NCBI GenBank assembly: GCA_001464315.1 | Contig: LNFK01000072.1 | Coordinates: 19,067-83,066, forward strand | Reading direction: 5' to 3' | Source of the DNA: Sphingomonadales bacterium Ga0077559 | GTDB taxonomy: Bacteria > Pseudomonadota > Alphaproteobacteria > Sphingomonadales > Sphingomonadaceae | Length of the DNA stretch: 64,000 nucleotides | Shown here: piece after piece, positions 35,625 through 44,057 of the stretch | Layout: each line of letters opens with the position of its first letter | How positions within the stretch are numbered: position 1 is the first letter of the stretch | Made by a program: the position numbers and the translations under genes | Notes under the pieces: model-generated | Database searches by the model: none | Seen by the model: only the letters and a program-made list of their open reading frames with translations | Told to the model about the DNA's origin: nothing

Positions 35625-37028
35625 CTAATCCTTGTCGGCAAACGGATTTTTTGAAGACCGGAAGTTTATCCTGACCGGAACCGCGCCAAAATCGAGATCG
35701 CGCCGGATACCGTTGAGCAAATAGCGTGCGTAGCTGGCGGGCAGTTCATCGGTCCGGTTGCCAAAAATAACGAACGTCGGCGGCCGGTTGCGCGCTTGGG
35801 TCATATACCGCAGCTTGATCCGCTTGCCGCCAGGGGCAGGCGGCGGGTTTGCCGAAATTGCCGCCTCGAACCAGCGGTTGAGGATTCCGGTGGGCACGCG
35901 CTTGTTCCACGCCTCACGCGCATCGAACGCAGCCGATATCATTTGGTCCAGGCCTTTGCCCGTCGCAGCCGACACTGCGATCATCGGCACGCCCTTCAGC
36001 TGCGACAAGCCTTCTTCCAAAGCGCCGCGAATACCTTGAAACAGGCTGCTGCCGTTTTCGGCTATGTCCCATTTGTTGATCGCGATAATGAGCGCGCGGC
36101 CTTCCTGGATGACATGGTCGGCAATTTTCAAATCCTGCACCTCGAGGCCTTTGGTGGCATCGAGCAACAATACCACGACCTCGGCGAAGTCGATGGCATG
36201 GCGCGCGTCGGCGACCGAGAGCTTTTCGAGCTTGTCCTGCACCTTGGCGCGCTTACGCATACCCGCTGTGTCGATAAGCCGGACGCGGCGTTCGGTGAGC
36301 AGCGGCGGGATATTGCCTTCTTCGTCGGGTTCGCGCTGCTTGGGAGCAGGGTCGGTCCAGACCCACTCAACCGCGATGCTGTCGCGGGTAATACCTGCCT
36401 CGGGCCCGGTGATCAGGCGGTTCTCGCCCAGCAATTTGTTGATGAGCGTTGATTTTCCCGCATTGGGGCGCCCGACCACGGCCAGCTTCAATATGGCGTC
36501 GGGCGCTTCAGAATCGACCTCTTCGAACTTGCCTCCGTCGATATGCGGTAACAGCGCCTGAAACAGGTCGGCCATGCCCTCGCCATGCTCGCCGCTGATC
36601 GCGATTGGGTCGCCAAAGCCAAGCGCGTAACTTTCGAGGATACCGTTATCGCCTTGCTTGCCTTCGGCCTTGTTGACCGCGAGCACTACCGGCGTAGCGC
36701 TGCTACGCAGCCACCGCGCGATTTCCTCATCTAGCGGAGTCACACCCACGCGGCCATCGATCAAAAATAACGCCGCTTGCGCGCCTGCAATCGCCGCTTC
36801 GGTCTGCATCCTCATTCGGCCCGGCAGTGTGTCAGGATCCTCATCCTCATAGCCAGCCGTATCGACAATGGTGAATTCAAGGTCGAACAACCGTCCCTCG
36901 CCCTCCCGCCGGTCGCGGGTCACGCCAGGCGTGTCATCGACAAGCGCCAGCTTCTTGCCAACCAGCCGGTTGAACAAAGTCGACTTGCCGACATTGGGCC
37001 GACCGATAATGGCTACCGTCGGCAACAT
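35625..37028 (-). CDS. der: Ribosome-assembly GTPase Der (EngA)
   Basis: Der is a double GTPase needed for maturation of the 50S subunit. Both G domains are complete: GRPNVGKSTLFNRL near the N-terminus (G1), DTAGYED (G3) and NKAE (G4); then GRPNAGKSTLINKL (about residue 185 on), DTAGMRKRAK and NKWD. A C-terminal KH-like domain follows. Length 467 aa is standard. It is the last gene of the yfgM-bamB-der block, a neighbourhood also kept in enterobacteria, and starts 17 bp after bamB. Confidence 0.96.
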   Translation of the reverse strand: MLPTVAIIGRPNVGKSTLFNRLVGKKLALVDDTPGVTRDRREGEGRLFDLEFTIVDTAGYEDEDPDTLPGRMRMQTEAAIAGAQAALFLIDGRVGVTPLDEEIARWLRSSATPVVLAVNKAEGKQGDNGILESYALGFGDPIAISGEHGEGMADLFQALLPHIDGGKFEEVDSEAPDAILKLAVVGRPNAGKSTLINKLLGENRLITGPEAGITRDSIAVEWVWTDPAPKQREPDEEGNIPPLLTERRVRLIDTAGMRKRAKVQDKLEKLSVADARHAIDFAEVVVLLLDATKGLEVQDLKIADHVIQEGRALIIAINKWDIAENGSSLFQGIRGALEEGLSQLKGVPMIAVSAATGKGLDQMISAAFDAREAWNKRVPTGILNRWFEAAISANPPPAPGGKRIKLRYMTQARNRPPTFVIFGNRTDELPASYARYLLNGIRRDLDFGAVPVRINFRSSKNPFADKD

Positions 37029-37045
37029 GCCGTTATTTCCTTTTA

Positions 37046-38395
37046 TTATCCGCGAAACGCGGAAATGCGTCCGCCGTCGTCTAGCACATATAATGTCTGG
37101 TTAGTGACTACCGGTGCCAAAGAAACGTCGGCCTTCATATCGACCACCTGCGAAGATGTGCCGTCGGCAGGCGAAACCGCCCAAAGCTGACCGCGCGAAT
37201 TGATTGACAAAAGGCGACCACCGGCGAGCACCGGGCCATACCAGCTGATCGGGCCTTTTTTCTTTTCTTCATTATCATAACGCTGAAGCTTCGAAATCCA
37301 GCGGATTTTGCCGCTTGACCGCGCGACGCATAGCAATTTTCCTTCGTCGGTCATCACGAACACCCATTCGCCCACTGATACCGGAGTCGAGATACCCGCA
37401 ATATTGATTTCCCAGATGCGTTGCCCCGTAACAAGTTCATAGGACGCCATGCGTCCGCCCTTACCGAGCGCAAACACCCGGCCGCGGTCGATCACCGGAT
37501 CGGCGTCGATATCGGTTAGCGTCGAAACACTGGTCGACATCGCGGTGCGCGACAAAGTGTCGCTCCAAAGGCTACGGCCATTTTCATATCGATAGGCCGC
37601 GAGTTCACCGCTGGAATAGCCGGCAATCACGGTGCCCTGTGCTGCCGCGGGTGCGCCCACACCGAAAATACCAGAGGCTGAGACCGGACCAGCCTCGTTC
37701 CACTGGGCTTCGCCGTCGGTCTGGCGCAACGCATAAATCTGGTTATCCTGCGTCATCACATAGACATTGCCGTTCGACAACGTCGGCGCGCCGCGAAGCG
37801 GACCGGCAGGACGTTTCTTCCAGCTCAACGCACCCGTATCAGCGGCAAGCGCAGCGACATCGCCGACACCGTTGGTGGCAAATACCATCGATCCGGTTGC
37901 ACTTACGCCACCGCCGAAGCGCGAGGGCTTGCCATCGTCTTCGACTTCAAGCGCATTCGACCAGATTTGACTGCCGCTATTGGCATCGAATGCGGTGACG
38001 CGAGCGGTGGTGTCCACGACATAAAGGCGGCCGTCGCTGATGACCGGACTTGCCGCAAGCCGTGCGCGCGGATTTGCGCCGGTTACCGTCGCGCTCCAAA
38101 TTTGCGCCAAGCCTTGACCCAGCTCGATATGTCCCGGTGATTTGGATGCATTGCCGCCGGGCTGCGGCCACGCGTCGTTTACGACTGCTGGCGGCAATAT
38201 CACTGATACGTTAGCTAGCGCGGGATCGACTTCCATATCGCGCTCGCCGCCCAATATGTCGACGCGATTGCCGACCGTCGGGGTGTTGTTTTTCTTGCCC
38301 GCGTCGCCGCGAACGCTATCCAGCACGGCACAACCGCCAAGCGATGCCGATGCGGCGAGTGCCAAAATCAGTTTTGCTTTAATATTCAACTTCAC
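37046..38395 (-). CDS. bamB: Outer-membrane assembly lipoprotein BamB
   Basis: BamB is a PQQ-like eight-bladed beta-propeller lipoprotein of the BAM complex, which inserts outer-membrane proteins. The N-terminus has a lipoprotein signal with lipobox SLGGC (Cys about residue 22). Repeated propeller elements follow, such as GRLYVVDTTARVTAFDANSG, GNVYVMTQDNQIYALRQTDG and GRVFALGKGGRMASYELVTG. The 449 aa length is slightly above that of E. coli. The GTG start overlaps the yfgM-like stop (GTGA), so the genes are coupled; der follows. Confidence 0.92.
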   Translation of the reverse strand: MKLNIKAKLILALAASASLGGCAVLDSVRGDAGKKNNTPTVGNRVDILGGERDMEVDPALANVSVILPPAVVNDAWPQPGGNASKSPGHIELGQGLAQIWSATVTGANPRARLAASPVISDGRLYVVDTTARVTAFDANSGSQIWSNALEVEDDGKPSRFGGGVSATGSMVFATNGVGDVAALAADTGALSWKKRPAGPLRGAPTLSNGNVYVMTQDNQIYALRQTDGEAQWNEAGPVSASGIFGVGAPAAAQGTVIAGYSSGELAAYRYENGRSLWSDTLSRTAMSTSVSTLTDIDADPVIDRGRVFALGKGGRMASYELVTGQRIWEINIAGISTPVSVGEWVFVMTDEGKLLCVARSSGKIRWISKLQRYDNEEKKKGPISWYGPVLAGGRLLSINSRGQLWAVSPADGTSSQVVDMKADVSLAPVVTNQTLYVLDDGGRISAFRG

Positions 38396-39156
38396 TCTCC
38401 TGTGGCCGTTTCGCCAGCTGCGGAACCTTGCGCTGCGTTCGTTGCCGCATTTCGCTTTTCATCAACCTGAACGGTGTCGATGCCAAGTGCACCCGCCATT
38501 TGCTGTGCCCGGCTGCGTATTGTCGGCGGCACGCCTTCCTGTTTGGCGATCTGCGCAAATATCGGACCGGCCAGATTTTCCTTGCCCTGTTTCATATAGG
38601 CTATCGCGGTCAATTCGCCTGCGCTGCCGAACCAAGGATTGCCTGCGGTTGCCAGCGGTTTCAACCGGTCGATGACGACTTGCGGTGCCAGTTTGTCGAA
38701 CTCGGCGCTCGTCTGACGCAACAGCGCCAGATCGCGGAAGGTTTGGGGCAGGCTGCTGTCACCAGCGACCTGCTTATAAATGGCAATCGCCTCTTTGGTC
38801 TTGCCATCTTCACCAAGCAGATTGGCTTCGACCATCTGCGCCATTGCACGGTAGCCGGGCTGTTTTGCTTTTGCGAGCGTCGCAAGTTTGGCACGGGCTT
38901 CTTTTTCCTGCCCTGCACGCAGCTTATCCATCGCGTCCACAAATTCTTCGCTTTGCTTGTCAGCTGCAGCTTGTTGCTGGTTCTGGTAAACAATCCAGCC
39001 GCCGAACGCCAACAGCCCTACCACCAGCACGAGCAGCAGCCAGCGGCCATAACGAGTCCAGAAACTGGTCAGATCACTTGCGCGGACCGCATCGTCCACT
39101 TCGCGCAGGAAAGCCTCATCGCTTCCGGCGCGTTTGTCAGTCGGTGTTAAAGCCAA
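38392..39156 (-). CDS. YfgM-like membrane-anchored TPR protein
   Basis: The cytoplasmic N-terminus of about 38 residues is followed by one membrane helix (about 39-61) and a periplasmic region with TPR-like helices (about 65-220). In enterobacteria YfgM is an ancillary partner of the Sec translocon and periplasmic chaperones, and its gene precedes bamB and der, the same order as here. The TTG start at 39156 has GGAGG (39162-39166) 5 nt upstream. The C-terminus is an Ala/Thr/Gly-rich tail. Confidence 0.8.
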   Translation of the reverse strand: MALTPTDKRAGSDEAFLREVDDAVRASDLTSFWTRYGRWLLLVLVVGLLAFGGWIVYQNQQQAAADKQSEEFVDAMDKLRAGQEKEARAKLATLAKAKQPGYRAMAQMVEANLLGEDGKTKEAIAIYKQVAGDSSLPQTFRDLALLRQTSAEFDKLAPQVVIDRLKPLATAGNPWFGSAGELTAIAYMKQGKENLAGPIFAQIAKQEGVPPTIRSRAQQMAGALGIDTVQVDEKRNAATNAAQGSAAGETATGE

Positions 39157-39235
39157 AAGGGCCTCCGAAAAGGAATATTAAACATGATATCGCCGCCGTC
39201 CTTAGCGGGAGTCGGCGCGATTAACCAGCCCTGCA

Positions 39236-40102
39236 TTAAGCAGGTTGATATAGCTGATCGGGGCCGGGGAAGCTGCGGTCGCGGACGCCGCTTGCATATT
39301 CGCGCACCGCTTCTTCGACCGACACACCCATATTGCCGAATTTCTTCACGAATTTGGGAACTCGGTCGAACAGGCCCAGCATATCTTCGGTGACCAGAAC
39401 TTGCCCATCGCATTGAGCCGACGCGCCGATGCCGATCGTTGGGCAAGCGATTTTGTTGGTTATCTCGATAGCAATCGGCTCAAGCACGCCTTCGATGACC
39501 ATGGCGAACGCGCCTGCATCCGACATAGCGACTGCATCTTCGACAAGCGATTTTGCTTCTTCAGGACTTCTGCCGCGAACGCCATAGCCGCCCAATATGT
39601 TGACCGCTTGCGGGGTGAGGCCGACATGCGCCATGACCGGAATGCCGCGTGAGGTCAGGAATTCGACAGTGGGGGCGAGCACCTTGCCGCCTTCCAATTT
39701 TACAGCCGCTGCACCGGTTTCCTTGAGCAACCGCGCGGCGTTGGTGAATGCCTGTTCTGGTGACGCCTCATAAGAGCCAAACGGCATATCGACGATAACC
39801 GCCGCGTGATAGCTGCCGCGAACCACTGCAGCGCCGTGGGCTGCCATCATTTCCATCGTCACTGCGACCGTATGCGGCAGGCCGTAAATGACCTGCCCAA
39901 GCGAATCGCCGACGAGCAGCATGTCGCAATGCGGGTCGAGCAACTGCGCCATGCGAACAGTGTAAGCGGTCAGCATCACCAGCGGCTCACCGCCCTTGCG
40001 TTGCCGGATGCGCGGCACGGTGAGCCGCTTCATCGGCGAGGGCGTCGGATTCGCGCGACTGGTGGATGTATCGAAGGTGAGCGTTTGGGGGCGTGTGGAC
40101 AT
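39236..40102 (-). CDS. panB: 3-methyl-2-oxobutanoate hydroxymethyltransferase
   Basis: PanB adds a hydroxymethyl group from methylene-THF to alpha-ketoisovalerate, giving ketopantoate in pantothenate/CoA synthesis. The TIM-barrel features are clear: PLVMLTAYTVRMAQLLD, then LLVGDSLGQVIYGLPHTVAV (metal-binding Asp and substrate loop), MPFGSYEASPEQAF and GIPVMAHVGLTPQ. Length 288 aa is slightly longer than in E. coli because of an N-terminal extension of about 20 residues. No panC is adjacent. It is probably monocistronic. Confidence 0.95.
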   Translation of the reverse strand: MSTRPQTLTFDTSTSRANPTPSPMKRLTVPRIRQRKGGEPLVMLTAYTVRMAQLLDPHCDMLLVGDSLGQVIYGLPHTVAVTMEMMAAHGAAVVRGSYHAAVIVDMPFGSYEASPEQAFTNAARLLKETGAAAVKLEGGKVLAPTVEFLTSRGIPVMAHVGLTPQAVNILGGYGVRGRSPEEAKSLVEDAVAMSDAGAFAMVIEGVLEPIAIEITNKIACPTIGIGASAQCDGQVLVTEDMLGLFDRVPKFVKKFGNMGVSVEEAVREYASGVRDRSFPGPDQLYQPA

Positions 40103-40176
40103 GGGGTGGGGGCTTAGCGGTTAAAACATTCATGCAAAAGCAAGAAGCGGCATTATGTTATTTTTATTTGACTCAA

Positions 40177-40194
40177 TGTTAAATAAATATAACA
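40177..40194. promoter_or_regulatory. Inverted repeat / probable operator of the membrane-XRE pair
   Basis: TGTTA-N8-TAACA sits in a very AT-rich stretch 35 bp before the membrane protein start. TTGACT (40168-40173) immediately before it could be a -35 box, so the repeat would overlap the promoter. A likely binder is the XRE protein encoded two genes on, by position only. Confidence 0.45.
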
Positions 40195-40228
40195 CTACGT
40201 ACGAATCACATAACAATGGAGCTTGAGA

Positions 40229-40651
40229 ATGTCGTTTCGCGAAAAGATTCACTGGGTCGCGCTTGCAGGTTTGGTCGCGGCCTTCGGCTGGTACTTTCTG
40301 AGTTACCCGTGGGAGATCGCCAATAGTCGCGCTGGGATGTATGCGGCCGTATGGATGCTGCTTCCGGTGACGATCATCTTTCTGGTGCCGATGATCGCCG
40401 GAACCACCTATTTTGCCATCCGCACGCCAAAGGAAGCCAATCTGCAAGAGGACGAGCGTGAAAAAACCATCCATTTACGCGGCACACATGTGGCGTATTA
40501 TCCGCTCGTGCTGGGCATCTGGGCCAACATCTTTGCGCTTATCAACGGCCTGAATTACGGCTGGTCGGTCAATATCTTGATGGCAACCCTTGTCGCGGCG
40601 GAACTCGTCCGTGTTGGAGCACAGCTTTATTTTTACCGACGGGGATATTGA
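40229..40651 (+). CDS. Four-helix membrane protein, partner of the XRE gene
   Basis: The 140-aa protein has four hydrophobic segments (about residues 8-25, 40-60, 84-106 and 110-130) and a charged cytosolic loop with a KEANLQEDEREKTIHLRGTH stretch typical of small membrane proteins found with Cro/CI-type regulators. The ATG at 40229 follows GGAG (40218-40221) by 7 nt; a TTG at 40223 is less likely. A helix-turn-helix gene follows after 3 bp. Such pairs are common and uncharacterised. Confidence 0.75.
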   Translation: MSFREKIHWVALAGLVAAFGWYFLSYPWEIANSRAGMYAAVWMLLPVTIIFLVPMIAGTTYFAIRTPKEANLQEDEREKTIHLRGTHVAYYPLVLGIWANIFALINGLNYGWSVNILMATLVAAELVRVGAQLYFYRRGY

Positions 40652-40654
40652 GCG

Positions 40655-40876
40655 ATGGCACCCACTCCCTTCACCAACGAGATAAAAACGCTGCGATTCC
40701 TCGCCGGTGAAATGACACAAGGCGATCTGGGCGACAAGGTCGGCGTTACTCGTCAGACCATCGCTGCGATTGAGCAGGGCAAATATTCACCTTCGTTGGA
40801 AGTTGCGTTCCGCATCGCACATGTATTCGGCAAACCGCTCGACGAGGTTTTCCGCTGGACCAACGGCATTGCTTAA
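40655..40876 (+). CDS. XRE-family helix-turn-helix regulator
   Basis: The protein of 73 aa is almost entirely one Cro/CI-type HTH: TQGDLGDKVGVTRQTIAAIE forms the helix pair (about residues 20-39), followed by GKYSPSLEVAFRIAHVFG and LDEVFRW. It matches small YozG-like regulators encoded next to membrane proteins. It starts 3 bp after the membrane gene, so both are in one transcript. The upstream AT-rich inverted repeat may be its operator. Confidence 0.9.
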   Translation: MAPTPFTNEIKTLRFLAGEMTQGDLGDKVGVTRQTIAAIEQGKYSPSLEVAFRIAHVFGKPLDEVFRWTNGIA

Positions 40877-40903
40877 AGCTGCCCAAGTCTAAAGCAGCAC
40901 CGG

Positions 40904-40941
40904 AGGCCTGAATATCCGCTCCCCAGCTAGAGTTCAGGCCT
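40904..40941. terminator. Hairpin between convergent genes
   Basis: AGGCCTGAA pairs with TTCAGGCCT around a 20-nt loop between the convergent XRE and GDPD genes. The flanks have only short T-rich tracts, so its strength in either direction is modest. Confidence 0.5.
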
Positions 40942-40946
40942 CTACT

Positions 40947-41996
40947 CTATTTCGAAATGGAGGAAACGGCTTCTGCGACATTGTCGCTAAACAGGCCATC
41001 GATCCCCGCGGCGAGGAATGCCTTCATCTCCGATAGCACATCACCGACGCCGCGCGGATCAATGCCCGATTTCTGCGCCAGCGGCAGGAAGTAATTCTCG
41101 CGGCGGAATGTCCACGGATGGACGGCGAGGCCCACTTTGTGGGCATCGGCGACAAAGCTGGTGGGTTCGCCCAGATTACCGAGTAACGTGCGCGGTATGA
41201 CCAATCCTTTATTCGGACCAACACCATCGGCATAATTCGCGATTGTCTTGAGACCTTCCGCTGTCGCCATTGCGGTATAGGTTAGATCAGCTCGGTCGGG
41301 CGGGCTGCCTTTTTCATCCATTAGCTGGATCAGGCGTATTTTCGTCTTGCCGCGCAACGCCTTTAGATTTTCGACCTCGAATGACTGGATGAACACCGGC
41401 GCGGTCTTTTGGGTGTGGCCAAATTTCGTCAGCATCGCCAATAACGGTGCCTCATGCGGTAGGCCGATAGAGGCGAAATAGGTCGGGTGCTTGGTCTCCG
41501 GATACACGCCAACACCGCGTGCCTTGGCAAGTTGCAATATATCCTCGAACGTCGGAACTTCGAACTGTCCGTTATAGGCCATATTTGATTTGCGCAGTTG
41601 TGGCAGGCGCTCTTTGGCGCGCAAAGTTTTCAGCTCGGCCAGCGTGAAGTCTTCGGTGAACCAGCCAGTCATTTGCTGGCCGTCAATGGTCTTGGTCTTT
41701 TTGCGGTCGGCAAATTCAGGCTTTGCCGAAACGTCGGTGGTTTCCGAAATCTCGTTCTCATGCCGCGCGACCAGCACGCCGTCTTTCGTCAGCACCAGAT
41801 CGGGCTCTATGAAATCAGCGCCTTGTTCAATCGCCAACGTGTAGGCCGCGATGGTGTGCTCAGGGCGTTCCCCGCTGGCCCCGCGATGCGCGATGACTAT
41901 GGCTTGGCCGTCTAAAGGTTTTTCCATGGCTTGGCTTTCCGAAACCGAACAAGCTGGGAGGAGGGCGGCGATGAGGAACGGGAGGAATAATTTCAT
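40947..41996 (-). CDS. Glycerophosphodiester phosphodiesterase, lipoprotein (GlpQ-like)
   Basis: The enzyme hydrolyses glycerophosphodiesters to glycerol-3-phosphate and an alcohol. The start at 41996 gives a lipoprotein signal with lipobox LLPAC (Cys about residue 16); an upstream in-frame ATG at 42056 adds 20 hydrophilic residues. The active-site block IAHRGASGERPEHTIAAY and the metal-site EPDLVLTKDGVLVARHE are present, and PEHT matches the periplasmic GlpQ type. The 349 aa product probably sits at the periplasmic face. The neighbours are unrelated small genes. Confidence 0.92.
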   Translation of the reverse strand: MKLFLPFLIAALLPACSVSESQAMEKPLDGQAIVIAHRGASGERPEHTIAAYTLAIEQGADFIEPDLVLTKDGVLVARHENEISETTDVSAKPEFADRKKTKTIDGQQMTGWFTEDFTLAELKTLRAKERLPQLRKSNMAYNGQFEVPTFEDILQLAKARGVGVYPETKHPTYFASIGLPHEAPLLAMLTKFGHTQKTAPVFIQSFEVENLKALRGKTKIRLIQLMDEKGSPPDRADLTYTAMATAEGLKTIANYADGVGPNKGLVIPRTLLGNLGEPTSFVADAHKVGLAVHPWTFRRENYFLPLAQKSGIDPRGVGDVLSEMKAFLAAGIDGLFSDNVAEAVSSISK

Positions 41997-42052
41997 AAGC
42001 CGGGCATTGCGCAGGCCTGTGTCAGTCTGATGACAATCGCGATGCGCCCGCA

Positions 42053-42334
42053 TCAACCGACTTCAACGCCTTTCCAGAACGCGATCCGGTCGGTGATCTC
42101 GCTCGCCGCAGATTTGGGTTCGGGATAATACCACGCCGCGTCGGTATTGGTTTTGCCATTGACGACCAGCGAATGATAAAGCGCTGTTCCCTTCCATCCG
42201 CATATCGACGTCGTGTCGCTGCCCTGAAGATAATCAACGTTGACCGCGTCGCGCGGGAAATAATGATTGCCCTCGACAACGACGGTATCTTCCGATTGCG
42301 CGATTATCGCGCCATTCCAGCGTGCAGTTACCAT
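42053..42334 (-). CDS. DUF427-family protein
   Basis: This 93-aa protein is a complete DUF427 domain: NGAIIAQSEDTVVVEGNHYF, CGWKGTALYHSLVVNGK and AAWYYPEPKSAASEITDRIA are the conserved blocks. The fold is a small beta-tent; a biochemical role is not established. It lies 14 bp after the ArsC/Spx-like gene on the same strand and before the GDPD gene, so it may be in a short transcript with the former. Confidence 0.88.
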   Translation of the reverse strand: MVTARWNGAIIAQSEDTVVVEGNHYFPRDAVNVDYLQGSDTTSICGWKGTALYHSLVVNGKTNTDAAWYYPEPKSAASEITDRIAFWKGVEVG

Positions 42335-42348
42335 GATTTTTCCTTTGG

Positions 42349-42696
42349 TCAGAATTTTACCGCATCATAGGCTTCCGGCTTGAACCCGACCAGCAAAGTT
42401 TCGCCGTCTTCGACCACCGGACGTTTAATCATCGAAGGGTTGGAGAGCATCAGAGCGATGGCTTTTGTTTCGTCGATACCGGTTTTTTCGGCGTCGGGCA
42501 ATTTCTTGAACGTCGTGCCTGCTTTGTTAAGCAGCTTTTCCCAGCTGACCTGTTTGCTCCAGCGTTCGAGGTCGGCCTTTTCAATACCCGCCTTCTTATA
42601 ATCGTGGAAATGATATGCGACGCCGCGACCATCAAGATACACCCGCGCCTTTTTGACGGTATCGCAATTGGGAATTCCGTAAAGAGTAATGGTCAT
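42349..42696 (-). CDS. ArsC/Spx-family protein (YffB-like)
   Basis: The 115-aa thioredoxin-fold protein has the single active-site Cys in YGIPNCDTVKKARVYL (about residues 5-20) and the late SMIKRPVVEDGETLLVGF block. A missing second Cys and the D after the first Cys point to the YffB/Spx-like reductase branch rather than true arsenate reductase. A probable role is glutathione-dependent thiol chemistry. It is followed by the DUF427 gene 14 bp downstream. Confidence 0.88.
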   Translation of the reverse strand: MTITLYGIPNCDTVKKARVYLDGRGVAYHFHDYKKAGIEKADLERWSKQVSWEKLLNKAGTTFKKLPDAEKTGIDETKAIALMLSNPSMIKRPVVEDGETLLVGFKPEAYDAVKF

Positions 42697-42762
42697 ACAA
42701 AGTTTCCGTAATTGACGTTGATCTTATCCGCCATGCCAACCGCGACTATTTTGGCAGTCGGG

Positions 42763-42981
42763 TCATTTATAATGTTCCCGCCGGTCACCAAAATCGCGAA
42801 CCCGCTTGCGCCATGCTTTGTAACTACCGGGTTTCAAATTCGAGCGCATGATCGCCTTAATCTGGTCGGGCGTTACACCATGCTGCGCCGAAATCGTGCC
42901 GAAGGCGACATGGTCGGACAGGGCCATTTCGATGATTTCGCTGATCTGGCTTGGCATGAGTGCAGGGAGCGTTGACATCAC
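42763..42981 (-). CDS. DUF2805 / TIGR03643-family small protein
   Basis: The 72-aa protein contains the family core MALSDHVAFGTISAQHGVTP followed by SNLKPGSYKAWRKRV, which resembles a helix-turn-helix plus basic tail. The function is unknown; a DNA- or RNA-binding role is possible from charge and the helix pattern. Its start overlaps the stop of the upstream GFA gene by 4 bp. Met2 is an alternative start. Confidence 0.8.
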   Translation of the reverse strand: MMSTLPALMPSQISEIIEMALSDHVAFGTISAQHGVTPDQIKAIMRSNLKPGSYKAWRKRVRDFGDRREHYK

Positions 42982-43463
42982 AATGGCCAGTGATCGGTAT
43001 CATTGTCGGGATGCTGGTGATTGCTTGATTGGATCGCACTAACGAAATTGGCCATCGTTTCCTCTGTCGTGCCTTCGGCAGGCAGCGTGCAAAGGTCGCC
43101 AAACCACGGCATCCGTGCTTCTTTGCCGAACTGTCCCCGCGGCGGGAATTGCGCTGGATTGTCGAGCGAGCCGACGGTTACGTTCATATGCTTGCTGCTA
43201 GCATAATCATAGAGCAATGGCGTTCCGCATTCACGGCAAAAACCGCGCGTCACCGGATCGGAGCTTCTAAACAAGGCCGGTTCACCCCTCGTCCATTCAA
43301 ACGCATCGCGCGGAATGCCGATGAGCGAAGCAAAGAAATTCCCCACCGCCTTCTGACACATCCGGCAATGGCAGATATGCGAACTATCAAGCACCGCGCT
43401 CGCACGATAGCGCACCGCGCCGCATTGGCACCCGCCGGAGACTGAGTTTTCGATGCGGTTCAT
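42978..43463 (-). CDS. GFA-family (Mss4-like) zinc protein
   Basis: The 161-aa protein has the glutathione-dependent formaldehyde-activating enzyme fold with zinc ligands in GGCQCGAVRY, CHCRMCQKA and FCRECGTPLLY. Members bind small aldehyde- or thiol-containing compounds, but most are functionally undefined. The start at 43463 overlaps the stop of the GNAT gene; the longer open frame upstream would cover that gene. It is also coupled to the DUF2805 gene at its 3' end. Confidence 0.88.
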   Translation of the reverse strand: MNRIENSVSGGCQCGAVRYRASAVLDSSHICHCRMCQKAVGNFFASLIGIPRDAFEWTRGEPALFRSSDPVTRGFCRECGTPLLYDYASSKHMNVTVGSLDNPAQFPPRGQFGKEARMPWFGDLCTLPAEGTTEETMANFVSAIQSSNHQHPDNDTDHWPL

Positions 43464-43732
43464 AAGCCAAACAGCCTTTGCCAGCGCGAGTTCGACTGCG
43501 CAACGCGGATGAGGAACGGGCATGTCGGCCGGGCCTTCACGCCCATCGCCTCAATCTTGGCAAATACGCCATTGGCGAGCCGCCCGCCCGCCCCGGTCCC
43601 ACGCAGGGATGGTGGGACCTCGGCATGTGGGAGAACCATGATATCGCCATCCCAGCGGAAAGTGACATAAGCGTCTCCGGCATTGGTCGACATTGTGAAG
43701 CGGTTGCGGTCGGGTTCGTAGTTGGTTGACAT
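43460..43732 (-). CDS. Small GNAT-type (YjdJ/NATD1-like) N-acetyltransferase
   Basis: The 90-aa single-domain protein of the NATD1/YjdJ group has strand ITFRW-like (YVTFRWDGD), MVLPHAEVPPSLRGTGAGGR (acetyl-CoA loop GTGAGGRL) and RPTCPFLIRV near the C-terminus. Such proteins are short forms of the GNAT fold with unknown substrates. The start at 43732 precedes the block; a start at 43768 would run into the NTF2 gene. It overlaps GFA by 4 bp. Confidence 0.85.
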   Translation of the reverse strand: MSTNYEPDRNRFTMSTNAGDAYVTFRWDGDIMVLPHAEVPPSLRGTGAGGRLANGVFAKIEAMGVKARPTCPFLIRVAQSNSRWQRLFGL

Positions 43733-43733
43733 G

Positions 43734-44057
43734 TCAGCCAATATCGAGAGCGGCGATGCAGCCGTCAACCAGCCTGAAGTGATATTCCAAAATTATCGGG
43801 CTATTTGGGAACGACCCGGACACTTCCGCCGACACAAGGAATGTACCATCGTCGTCCCGCAGATCGAGCGGCCGTGAGGTGAAGGGTGTTTTGGCCTGCG
43901 TATCGATCCGCCAAGCCGCAATCGCATCGGTACCGCGATACTCGCTGCTTTCGTCATGCACTACCGCGTCGGGGCTGAAACAGGCGGTTGGCGACACCGG
44001 GTCTTTCCCATTTTCTGTGGCAAAAAAGTTGGCAATTGCCGGGCGAAGAACTGACAT
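43734..44057 (-). CDS. NTF2-like (SnoaL-type) protein
   Basis: The 107-aa cone-fold protein of the nuclear transport factor 2/SnoaL group has SPTACFSPDAVVHDESSEYRG, the entry segment, and DAIAAWRIDT at the next helix. It may be an enzyme or binding protein; the substrate is unknown. GGAG lies 7 nt before the ATG at 44057. Its first 70 bp overlap, in antisense, the ORF carrying a truncated HxlR regulator, suggesting that a deletion moved the two genes together. Confidence 0.78.
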   Translation of the reverse strand: MSVLRPAIANFFATENGKDPVSPTACFSPDAVVHDESSEYRGTDAIAAWRIDTQAKTPFTSRPLDLRDDDGTFLVSAEVSGSFPNSPIILEYHFRLVDGCIAALDIG

